This document shows, one piece after another, positions 26,750 through 32,884 of a DNA stretch of 33,947 nucleotides. The position numbers and the translations under genes are program-made. Numbering within the stretch: the stretch's first letter is position 1; the number at the start of each line of letters is the position of its first letter. Source of the stretch: an uncultured Solimonas sp. (GTDB taxonomy: Bacteria > Pseudomonadota > Gammaproteobacteria > Nevskiales > Nevskiaceae); assembly GCA_946478985.1 (NCBI GenBank), contig CAMLDZ010000026.1:1-33947 (forward strand), written 5' to 3'. Below the pieces are notes generated by a model. It worked only from the letters and a program-made list of their open reading frames with translations, was not told the DNA's origin and made no database searches.

Positions 26750-27096
26750 GCGCGAGCGCCAGGAGTGACGCCCGGATCGTCGCACTCGGTGCCGCGCTGC
26801 TGCTCGGCGTGGCCGGGTTTGCGCGGGCCGCCGACGAGCAACCGGCGATCGACACGCAGCAGGCAGTGCCGCAGGCCGATGGCAGCATCGGCACCACGAT
26901 CATCGGCGAGCGCGATGCCGCGGTCGGCCTGTATCTGACACCGTGGAAGGAAGAAGCGCCCAGCGATATCGACCGCCCGCCGCTGCTGTTCGACGTCAAG
27001 CCGCAGGCCGTCGATGGTCAGCAGTTCGCCGAGCGCATCGAGACCGACGATGCCAACGCGGCGTACCGGCGCGTACGCGTCGAACCGCGGCTGTAG
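26746..27096 (+). CDS. small exported protein, last gene of the TPR operon
   Basis: A 116-residue protein whose ATG overlaps the TPR lipoprotein stop (ATGA). A signal peptide ends near FARA-ADEQ. The mature part is acidic and short (GTTIIGERDAAVGLYLTPWK, then DIDRPPLLFDVKPQAVDG) and ends RRVRVEPRL. I do not recognise a named family. The IGER...GLYLTPW motif is distinctive enough to search for. Its position at the end of a tightly coupled operon with three exported TPR proteins suggests a structural or assembly partner of that envelope complex. It converges on the ApbE gene with 65 bases between stops and no obvious terminator. Confidence 0.78.
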   Translation: MSASARSDARIVALGAALLLGVAGFARAADEQPAIDTQQAVPQADGSIGTTIIGERDAAVGLYLTPWKEEAPSDIDRPPLLFDVKPQAVDGQQFAERIETDDANAAYRRVRVEPRL

Positions 27097-27161
27097 TTTC
27101 CTCGCGTCCACTTGCCGCGTGCCGGCGCGAGAGCGGCGCCACGATTGCCCGACGCGGCGTA

Positions 27162-28163
27162 TCAGGCGAGCTTGCGGATCTTCACGCCCGCTTGCGGCCG
27201 CAAACGCGATGCCAGCATCGGGGTGGCGAATACGTCGCCGCGATCGTTGACGGCAAGCACCTGCGGGATCTTCAGCTGCTCGGCCAGCGCGCGCCAGCCG
27301 CTGGCTCCGGCGACGAACAAGGCGCCGCCGGCGGCATCGGCGATACCGGCATCCTGATGGACCACCGTCAGCGAGCGCAGGCCTTGGACTGGCCAACCGG
27401 AGGCCGGATCGAGCAGGTGCGCGTAGCGCTTGCCGCCGTGTTCGAAGTAGCGCTGATCGTCGCCGTGGGTGATCACCGCCTCATCGCTGACGTCCAGCGT
27501 CGCCAGCAACTGCGGTGCATCGGCGCGGCTGCGCGGATCGCGGATGCCTATGCGCCAACGGCGGTCATTGCGCAGGCCGCGCACAGCGAGATTGCCGCCG
27601 GCGTCCAGGCTGGTGTTGTGATAGCCACGCTCCCGCAGCTCGTCGAGGGCGATGTCGACGATGTAACCCTTGCCGATGCCGCCGAAATCCCAGCCGGTGC
27701 CGGGCGCCGGCCCATAGCTGCCGCCGCCGTCATAGGGCGGGGCGCTGCGCAGAGCCTGCAACAGCGCATCAATGTCGCGCTGCGGCGGCGGGCTCGCCCG
27801 GAGATTTTCAACGTCGTCGAAGCCCCACAGTCGCACCAGCGAGGCGATGCGAGGTTCGAAGCGGCCGCCGCTTTCGCGCTGCACATTCCAGGCGCGCACG
27901 AACAGGGGCCGCAGTTCGGCCGGGATCGTGGCGCGTTCGCCGGCAGCGAGCTGCCGGTTGAACTGCGCGAGCGCACCGTTGCCCCAGGCCCAGGCATCTC
28001 GCCCGAAGCGCTGCAGGATCTGTTCAACCGCGCCGATCGCGGACTCCGCCGCGACGCGACGGCGCGGCTCGACCATGATCGTCACGGTCACGAGCGTGCC
28101 CATCGCGAGCAGGCGGCGCTGCAGGGGCGATGGCCGACGTAACCAGCCCATAGGCCAGATCAC
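27162..28163 (-). CDS. apbE: FAD:protein FMN transferase (ApbE family)
   Basis: ApbE attaches FMN covalently, from FAD, to threonine or serine in FMN-binding domains of exported proteins. The 333-residue protein carries the family blocks LLAMGTLVTVTI near the N-terminus, DFGGIGKGYIVDIALDEL, DAGGNLAV, and the Mg/FAD-binding stretch THGDDQRYFEHGGKRYAHLL followed by DPASGWPV and DAGIADAAGGALF. No clear signal peptide or lipobox is seen, so location is uncertain. Start GTG 28163 or ATG 28151, neither with a strong ribosome site. It lies at the end of the leftward operon that also encodes an FMN-binding protein with an SGAT site, which is its probable substrate. Confidence 0.93.
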   Translation of the reverse strand: MIWPMGWLRRPSPLQRRLLAMGTLVTVTIMVEPRRRVAAESAIGAVEQILQRFGRDAWAWGNGALAQFNRQLAAGERATIPAELRPLFVRAWNVQRESGGRFEPRIASLVRLWGFDDVENLRASPPPQRDIDALLQALRSAPPYDGGGSYGPAPGTGWDFGGIGKGYIVDIALDELRERGYHNTSLDAGGNLAVRGLRNDRRWRIGIRDPRSRADAPQLLATLDVSDEAVITHGDDQRYFEHGGKRYAHLLDPASGWPVQGLRSLTVVHQDAGIADAAGGALFVAGASGWRALAEQLKIPQVLAVNDRGDVFATPMLASRLRPQAGVKIRKLA

Positions 28164-28188
28164 TTGTTGGAATAAACCTCAGGAAAGA

Positions 28189-28210
28189 AGGGGTGGTGAA
28201 GCCCACCCCT
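28189..28210 (-). terminator. weak hairpin between EF-hand gene and apbE
   Basis: AGGGGTGG (28189-28196) pairs with CCACCCCT (28203-28210) around a 6-nt loop. On the minus strand it is followed by a pyrimidine-rich TCTTTCC rather than a pure T-run, so it may attenuate or stabilise rather than end transcription ahead of apbE. Confidence 0.4.
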
Positions 28211-28218
28211 CCACCGTA

Positions 28219-28533
28219 TCACTTCGGCAAGTAATACTCGTCTGGCGACAGCTGGCCGTCGCCATTCTTGTCGCGGGTGGCGAAGCGCTTCTCGAGTTGC
28301 GAGCCCGGTGTCACTTCGTCTTTCTGGATGATGCCGTCATTGTTCTTGTCGTCCCAGCGACCGGCCTTGGCCGATCCCGGTACCGGCGTCTGTCCGACGG
28401 CGGCCCCGGCCGGCGGCTGAGCAAGCGCGACATTGCTGCCCAGCGCCAGAACGGCGCCCGTCAGCACGGCCCCGATCAGCTTCGGGTTCAAGCCGCGGCG
28501 GGTGAAACTCCCCATGATGTTCGACTGTTCCAT
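28219..28533 (-). CDS. exported EF-hand protein
   Basis: A 104-residue protein with a membrane-spanning signal sequence (LIGAVLTGAVLALGSNVALA). The mature part carries two canonical 12-residue EF-hand loops, DKNNDGIIQKDE and DKNGDGQLSPDE, with all calcium-coordinating positions filled, so it should bind calcium outside the cytoplasm. ATG 28533 (MEQSNIMGS) has GGGAG nine bases upstream; the frame extends to 28584 without conserved content. It lies between the PepSY membrane protein and apbE on the same strand. Exported EF-hand proteins often accompany haem- or flavin-based redox genes, but its partner here is unknown. Confidence 0.85.
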   Translation of the reverse strand: MEQSNIMGSFTRRGLNPKLIGAVLTGAVLALGSNVALAQPPAGAAVGQTPVPGSAKAGRWDDKNNDGIIQKDEVTPGSQLEKRFATRDKNGDGQLSPDEYYLPK

Positions 28534-28685
28534 GTCTATACGCTCCCGTTCTGCCTCTGTTGAATTGCGCACACCCGCCGTCATCCATGTCGATCAGATG
28601 TGCACCGACACCAATCTCTTGTTATGCCGCTTCCTGTTCCTGCTGGAAGCGTGAATCCACCTTGCGCGGTAAGCGGTATGGCCGA

Positions 28686-29582
28686 TCAGCGCTGCGTGCG
28701 TTGCTTGCGGTTCTGCCGGATCCGCCACCACATCCATACACCGCTGATCGCCAGCACCATGGCGACGAAGCCGATGATGGTGATGATCCAGGCGCCGATG
28801 GCGCCGAACAGGCGGCCGCTGTGCAGGTCGATCAGGATCTGCTCGACGATCACGCGCGGCTTGGAATACTCGATCAGCTTGCTGCGCTCGGCCTCCGGCA
28901 AGGCGACACCTTGGGACCATTCGACTTCCGTCGGCGAGATCGGCGTCCAGCTGTTGCCTTCGTCGGCGCTCTGGTACGCATCAAGATCCTGGACCGCGAT
29001 CACGCCCGGCCTGCCCTTGACCATGCCGACGCGACGCAGTTGCGAGACCGGCAGGATCGGCGGCGTCAGCTCGTCGAGCCGCTCGCCATTGGGACGCAGC
29101 AGGATCAGGCTTGAGGGGCTGGCGACGTACAGCACCGGTGAATCGGCCGTGCCGCCGCTGAGAAAGCCGAGCGGGGCCTGGATCTGCACGGCCAGCGGCT
29201 GGCCGTCGAGGACGGTGTAGTCGTTGGTGGATGCCAGCCAGTGGCCGCCCGCATTGAATCCACCCTGCGGTGGTTCCGGATGCAGGTTGTAGAGCTCCAT
29301 CAGCCACGGCCAGTCGATGCGTTTGACGTCGAAGCCGAGTTCGACGCTGCGTGTCAGCAGCACACCGGTACAGGCCAGCCAGATCAGGAAGATGAAAGCC
29401 ACCAGGCCGGCGCGCGAATGCCACTCACGCAGCAGCGCGACAAGGGGCTTCTTCTGCTTGGGCTTGGGTTTTGGCGCGCCGGCCTTGGGTTGCCAGGCCT
29501 TGAGCCGGGCCGCCAGGTTTTGGCGTGAAGGCGCTGCGGGCGGTGTCATGGCCGGCGCGCTTGCGGGTCTTGCGGACGGCAT
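28686..29582 (-). CDS. PepSY-associated transmembrane protein
   Basis: A 298-residue inner-membrane protein. The N-terminus is a cytoplasmic Ala/Pro/Lys-rich stretch (about 1-48). The first membrane helix (about 58-76, AGLVAFIFLIWLACTGVLL) is preceded by LLREWHSRAG, the His-containing motif typical of PepSY_TM helices. A periplasmic domain of about 180 residues follows, including LIDLHSGRLFG, then a second helix (about 260-283, IITIIGFVAMVLAISGVWMWW). PepSY_TM proteins include ferric reductases and transmembrane electron carriers that bind haem between such helices. It begins four bases after the FMN-binding gene stop, so the two are coupled, suggesting electron flow from the membrane to the flavinylated protein (inference). 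Confidence 0.85.
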   Translation of the reverse strand: MPSARPASAPAMTPPAAPSRQNLAARLKAWQPKAGAPKPKPKQKKPLVALLREWHSRAGLVAFIFLIWLACTGVLLTRSVELGFDVKRIDWPWLMELYNLHPEPPQGGFNAGGHWLASTNDYTVLDGQPLAVQIQAPLGFLSGGTADSPVLYVASPSSLILLRPNGERLDELTPPILPVSQLRRVGMVKGRPGVIAVQDLDAYQSADEGNSWTPISPTEVEWSQGVALPEAERSKLIEYSKPRVIVEQILIDLHSGRLFGAIGAWIITIIGFVAMVLAISGVWMWWRIRQNRKQRTQR

Positions 29583-29586
29583 CGCA

Positions 29587-30153
29587 TCACGCTGCCAGCG
29601 AGTCGAAGACCAGCGCGGTCCGCGCCATGCGCTGCATCATCTTCACCGACAGCGTCGCGCCGGAGATGTTGTCGACCTTGCGGTCAAGTGCGGCGCCTGA
29701 AGCCTTGGCGCCGATCAGCTGCTTGAGGAAAGAGGGTTCGGCAACCTGGGCGCCACGCGATTCGCGATAGATCAGCACGCGCGCATGCGCGATTGCGCCG
29801 TTCTCGACGATGAAACCGCAGGTGGTGGGCACATAGCCTTCCTTGCCGATGTCGTCGAAGATCCAGGCCGTCTTGCCTTCGGCCTTCCAGTAACGCAGGC
29901 GTCCTTGTGGGTACTGACGACCGAAAACCGCACTGATCTGCGCCTGCTTGGCGGCGTCGAGATCGAGCGTTTTCGGTGCTGGCGCTGCGGCCGGCGCAAA
30001 CGCCTCGGAAATGAAGGCGTCCGCCGTTTGATAAGTAGTGTAGATGTCGATCGCTTCGGCCTTGCGCGCGATCAGGCCGAGCAGCGGCGCGGCGAGCAAT
30101 GCGCGAAGCAGATTGCGCTTCGATGAAGAAGTAACCCCACTGGGCTCCACCAT
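29587..30153 (-). CDS. exported FMN-binding protein with flavinylation motif
   Basis: A 188-residue protein from ATG 30153 (GTG 30216 would add 21 residues). A signal sequence (KRNLLRALLAAPLLGLIARKAEA) is followed by a linker and one FMN-binding domain. The flavin-acceptor motif D-N-I-S-G-A-T lies near the C-terminus, where ApbE would link FMN through its phosphate to the Thr. GYVPTTCGFIVENGAIAHARVL is also family-like. The sequence is related to NosR/RnfG-type FMN-binding domains. It is followed at four bases by the PepSY membrane protein and lies in the same direction as apbE, its probable modifying enzyme. A role in extracytosolic electron transfer is inferred from these partners. Confidence 0.86.
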   Translation of the reverse strand: MVEPSGVTSSSKRNLLRALLAAPLLGLIARKAEAIDIYTTYQTADAFISEAFAPAAAPAPKTLDLDAAKQAQISAVFGRQYPQGRLRYWKAEGKTAWIFDDIGKEGYVPTTCGFIVENGAIAHARVLIYRESRGAQVAEPSFLKQLIGAKASGAALDRKVDNISGATLSVKMMQRMARTALVFDSLAA

Positions 30154-30281
30154 GTGGGGTTGAAGGAGGGACTGGGGGCAATGCAAAGAACGGGTTTTCC
30201 GGGTCTTTTCGGTCACGGTTCAGTACTCGATGGGTGCGAATATGTATGGTTCTAGTGGATCGACATCTCACCGCTCCGTAA

Positions 30282-30337
30282 CCGCGGAATCTGTGCCCAG
30301 CTCTCCAGCCGTGCATGAAGCGACACAGACTCCGCGG
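30282..30337 (-). repeat. large inverted repeat between globin and FMN-binding genes
   Basis: Arms of 14 bases, CCGCGGAATCTGTG (30282-30295) and CACAGACTCCGCGG (30324-30337), pair with one G-U and enclose 28 bases. No T-run follows on either strand, so this is more likely an mRNA processing or stabilising structure, or a protein site, than a terminator. Confidence 0.6.
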
Positions 30338-30354
30338 ACGGATTTGCAGCTGCG

Positions 30355-30828
30355 TTACTTGGTGACGATCACGCGCGTGAACGGCGCCAGCGCCGCAATC
30401 AGGTGATTGCAGGTGTAGTACGCAATGTTGTTGCGCTCGCAAGCGTTGTAGGCCGCTTCGACGACCGCGTTGAACTGCGTCATCGTGATGCCGAGGTCTG
30501 CGTGCGCCGCCGACATGCTGGCACCCTGGTACTCGACCGCGCCGCCCAGCACCATCTGTTCAAGCTGCGTGTTCAGTGCGATCTGGCGATCGACGTTGCC
30601 GAACTCCTTGAAGATATGGTTGATGCGGTTGTCGAGCATGATGTAGTAGAACAGCGACTCGACCCAGTTGTGCACGCCGTACTCGCCGCCGAAGCGGGCG
30701 AGGGAGGCGCTGGGAATGCCCATGATCGGATCGGTCTTCTGCTCGGCAGCGGTGGCCGGCTGCAGGGCGGCGATCGTCAGCATGGCGGCGCAGGTGACAG
30801 CGCCGAGTTTGGTTTTGATGCGTTTCAT
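30355..30828 (-). CDS. secreted group I truncated haemoglobin
   Basis: A 157-residue protein with a Sec signal peptide (MKRIKTKLGAVTCAAM... ending ATA-AEQ, about residue 28). The mature part is a truncated globin: B10 tyrosine Tyr61 in LFYYIML, GGAVEYQGASM, and proximal haem histidine His109 in M-x-x-AH-x-x-LGI. Cys129 and Cys139 in the C-terminal helix region could form a disulfide, fitting export. Group I globins bind O2 and NO; a Tyr at B10 is linked to NO dioxygenation to nitrate. Most truncated globins are cytoplasmic, so a periplasmic form next to flavin proteins is notable. AGGAG lies seven bases before ATG 30828. It follows the DUF3034 gene by 37 bases in one operon. Confidence 0.88.
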   Translation of the reverse strand: MKRIKTKLGAVTCAAMLTIAALQPATAAEQKTDPIMGIPSASLARFGGEYGVHNWVESLFYYIMLDNRINHIFKEFGNVDRQIALNTQLEQMVLGGAVEYQGASMSAAHADLGITMTQFNAVVEAAYNACERNNIAYYTCNHLIAALAPFTRVIVTK

Positions 30829-30865
30829 ATCAATCTCCTGGATAGCGTCTGGGCGCGGCCGCGCA

Positions 30866-31921
30866 TCAGAACGTCAGGTGGGTGGAGAAGTAGAAGCCGT
30901 TCTGATCCGGCGCCACCGAGATGTTGCTGAACATCAGGTAGGCCACGACGAACGAGATGTTCTTGTTAGGCGCATAGGCCATGAACAGGTCGAACCAGTC
31001 GCCTTCCTTCTTCTGCGTCAGCATGTCGGCCGCACCCGGCAGGATGCCCTGCACGAGGGTAGTGACCGCGGTGGCGTCGATGCCGCCGAGGCGGACGCTC
31101 TTGCCATCGAGATTGTCGCCATGCTGCTGCCACTCGCCGCCGATCGCGGTGTTCTTGGCAACCAGGTGAGCGATCGACACTTCCATGCGCACTTCGCGCT
31201 TGTTCGAGCAGTCCAGATCGCTACCCGGGCCGCTGCACTCGCCGAAGCCGGTCAGACCGTCCTCGTTTGCCGACGTGTAGCGTGCCGTGAAGTTGACCAG
31301 CGTGCTGATCGGGAACAGGACCTTGGTGGCTGCGAGATAAATCTCGTAATCCTTGTTCTTGTTCGCGCCAAGCGTATGCACCAGCTCTTCGCTCTTGTTG
31401 TCCTTGTAGAGGAAGCCAAGAGAGACCTGCGGGATCCAGCTATCGGAGGTGTAGACGGCGTCACCGAACAGCCGCAGCTTGGCGCCGTAGGTGTCCATCT
31501 TCAGCGTCGAGTTCCACGGATCGGTGCCGACGCCGAGGCTTCCGGGCGAGAGTGCGTTAACCGCCAGTGCGACCGTCTGCAGGTTCGGAAGATTCAGAGA
31601 CAACCGGGCGGTGACATACGAAAGCTCAAGGCGATCATAGAAGCCGACGTTGACGCCATAGAACGACACCTGCAGTGCCGGCAGGTTCACATAAGTGAAC
31701 GCGGCGCTGCCGTTGATACCGTCGCGCGTTTCATAACCGCTGATGGTCGCCCACGGCACCGCACCGCCACCGCCTGCGCCATCGACCGTGAATACGCCGC
31801 CCGTCAGCAGCACCTTGCCGTCGTTATAGACGCCGGCATGTGCCGCAGTGCTTGCAAGACCTGCTGCTAGCAACCCTGCGCACTGGAGAACGCGCAGACC
31901 ACTCACTGATACCCGTTTCAT
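30866..31921 (-). CDS. DUF3034 family outer-membrane beta-barrel-like protein
   Basis: A 351-residue protein with a signal peptide (cleavage near STAAHA-GVY). The start of the mature part fits DUF3034: DGKVLLTGGVFTVDGAGGGG, then PWATISGYETRDGINGSAAF and YGVNVGFYDRLELSYV. Alternating short strands continue to a C-terminal aromatic residue (STHLTF), so a beta-barrel in the outer membrane is likely. AAGGAG lies nine bases before ATG 31921. The frame stays open upstream through the leader to 32209 but that part holds regulatory hairpins. It is the first gene of the leftward operon and sits downstream of a sigma-54 promoter and a NasT-type attenuator. Function is unknown. Confidence 0.87.
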   Translation of the reverse strand: MKRVSVSGLRVLQCAGLLAAGLASTAAHAGVYNDGKVLLTGGVFTVDGAGGGGAVPWATISGYETRDGINGSAAFTYVNLPALQVSFYGVNVGFYDRLELSYVTARLSLNLPNLQTVALAVNALSPGSLGVGTDPWNSTLKMDTYGAKLRLFGDAVYTSDSWIPQVSLGFLYKDNKSEELVHTLGANKNKDYEIYLAATKVLFPISTLVNFTARYTSANEDGLTGFGECSGPGSDLDCSNKREVRMEVSIAHLVAKNTAIGGEWQQHGDNLDGKSVRLGGIDATAVTTLVQGILPGAADMLTQKKEGDWFDLFMAYAPNKNISFVVAYLMFSNISVAPDQNGFYFSTHLTF

Positions 31922-32057
31922 TAGCCCCAACTCCTTTTGTTTGAATGAAAACACCAAGTCGTGAAAAGCCAGTCTTAAGACGACAAGACCCCGCATCACG
32001 GATGAAGCTCTAACTGAGGTGTCAACCACACCTCGCTCCCGCACCGGCACCACACGC

Positions 32058-32107
32058 AAAAAAAAACGCCCACGTATGAGCTCGAAATTTGAGCTTTCAC
32101 GTGGACG
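32058..32107 (-). terminator. attenuator terminator upstream of the DUF3034-globin operon
   Basis: Outer stem CGCCCACGT (32067-32075) with ACGTGGACG (32099-32107) has one mismatch; inner stem GAGCTC-like pairs lie around a 7-base loop (32084-32090). On the minus strand it is followed by nine T (complement of A-run 32058-32066). It lies before any gene of the operon, so it must be regulated. Its 5' arm includes all of the 3' arm of hexaloop hairpin 2. Confidence 0.87.
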
Positions 32108-32144
32108 CCGGTGTCCGTTCTTGAAGAGCAGGCGGCTTTGCCTG
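32103..32144 (-). promoter_or_regulatory. NasT/ANTAR-type dual-hexaloop antiterminator leader
   Basis: Read on the minus strand. Hairpin 1 is CAGGC-AAAGCC-GCCTG (32144 to 32129), with a 5-bp stem. After a 12-nt linker, hairpin 2 is GGAC-ACCGGC-GTCC (32116 to 32103), with a 4-bp stem. Both six-base loops have A at position 1 and G at position 4. The GTCC of hairpin 2 is part of the terminator stem, so hairpin 2 and the terminator cannot coexist. This is the arrangement described for NasT/NasR target leaders, and nasT is in this window. Confidence 0.85.
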
Positions 32145-32191
32145 ATCACTTGACGCGTCGCATGCACCATCCCTAGCGCATGAATGACAAG

Positions 32192-32209
32192 GAGCAAAGC
32201 CTGTGCCAA
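32192..32209 (-). promoter_or_regulatory. sigma-54 promoter of the DUF3034-globin operon
   Basis: The minus strand reads TTGGCACAGGCTTTGCTC, identical over 18 bases to the promoter at 21145-21162. TGGCAC and TTGC have the exact GG-N10-GC spacing. The start of transcription would be near 32182, about 40 bases before the first hexaloop hairpin, with a small CATGC/GCATG hairpin in between. Confidence 0.88.
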
Positions 32210-32469
32210 CTTTCTCGGGGCGAGTGATGGACAGCCTGTTCATCGTTGTGTCGGCGCAGGATGACAAGCTGTCAATCGATGATTGGACGCCATGTAGAAA
32301 ATGCGGCTGGAGCTTGCTGCGAAGCGGATTGCATCGCTGCGCGAATCGCCGCAGAAAAGGCAGTTGCGACGCTTCGCCAGCGCTGCACATGCCGGTCGCC
32401 GGCGCGGCCTGCAGGGCGTCCCCGTGGCGAGCTCAGGGAGATGAAAAGGCGCCGACTTGGGTCATCGAA

Positions 32470-32499
32470 GCGGTGCGCTACCTCAAAACTGTGCACCGC
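32470..32499. repeat. inverted repeat, candidate activator site
   Basis: GCGGTGC (32470-32476) and GCACCGC (32493-32499) form a dyad with a 16-base spacer, about 145 bases upstream of the rightward sigma-54 promoter and 260 upstream of the leftward one. The half-site TGCACC resembles NtrC half-sites, but the spacing is not that of a classic NtrC site. Confidence 0.35.
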
Positions 32500-32620
32500 A
32501 ACACAGCAATGCGGCGCCGAGTTCTTGTAGGTCTGCGCTCACGCCGGTGGGTCGCGAGGCGGGCTCTGGCCCGCTGCAGCGCACTGGGAGGGTCATTCTT
32601 GTGGCGGATTTGCCATGGTT

Positions 32621-32636
32621 TGGCACAAGCATTGCT
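32621..32636 (+). promoter_or_regulatory. sigma-54 promoter of the OmpA-family gene
   Basis: TGGCAC (32621-32626), spacer AAGCA, TTGCT (32632-32636) match the sigma-54 consensus with exact GG-N10-GC spacing. The transcript would start near 32647 at a 9-bp hairpin (GCAGGCGCG 32647-32655 with CGCGCCTGC 32667-32675). Confidence 0.87.
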
Positions 32637-32683
32637 CGATGTTTGCGCAGGCGCGAGCCGTGTGCCCGCGCCTGCCGTACTGA

Positions 32684-32721
32684 TTGAGCAATAGCGCTCG
32701 AAACCAGGGACAACGACGTCC
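32684..32721 (+). promoter_or_regulatory. NasT/ANTAR-type dual-hexaloop antiterminator leader
   Basis: Hairpin 1 has a 6-bp stem (TTGAGC 32684-32689 with GCTCGA 32696-32701, one G-U) and loop AATAGC: A at position 1 but A, not G, at position 4. Hairpin 2 is GGAC-AACGAC-GTCC (32708-32721), with a loop that fits A1/G4. Its 3' arm TCC is shared with the terminator stem that follows, giving the mutually exclusive arrangement expected of a NasT target. The stem and the GTCCACG junction of hairpin 2 match those of the leftward leader. Confidence 0.78.
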
Positions 32722-32756
32722 ACGCGCCGGAACACACCGGCGCGTGGATTTTTTTT
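32719..32756 (+). terminator. attenuator terminator upstream of the OmpA-family gene
   Basis: A perfect 12-bp stem (TCCACGCGCCGG 32719-32730 with CCGGCGCGTGGA 32737-32748), loop AACACA, then eight T (32749-32756). It lies between a promoter and the first gene, about 130 bases ahead of the start codon, so readthrough must be controlled. Confidence 0.92.
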
Positions 32757-32884
32757 GTCGTCGAGATGGCATTGCAAAGCTGCGCGAGCGTCGTTTCAGC
32801 ACTTCAGGGATGCACGTTTCACCATGCCTGCCGGGCGTCTCCCTCAAGCGTCTCCATCACAACGCAAAGTCGAAAGGGATCTTC

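Larger units (their letters stand above)
31922..32884. other. 963-base divergent regulatory region
   Basis: No gene is supported here. The region holds two divergent sigma-54 promoters (minus strand 32194-32209, plus strand 32621-32636), each with its own leader of hexaloop hairpins and a terminator. The roughly 410 bases between the promoters would be the place for enhancer sites; an inverted repeat GCGGTGC/GCACCGC lies at 32470-32499. The segments between each terminator and the downstream start codon (31922-32057 and 32757-32884) look like ordinary untranslated leader. Confidence 0.7.

Noticed and set aside
31922..32209. Upstream extension of the DUF3034 frame through the leader
   Set aside because: The segment contains the terminator and hexaloop hairpins. 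The signal peptide and AAGGAG at 31921 define the start.
32097..32694. Several open frames of 70-160 codons in the divergent promoter region
   Set aside because: They have no ribosome sites, no recognisable domains, overlapping frames on both strands and Cys/Arg/Ser-rich random-looking composition.
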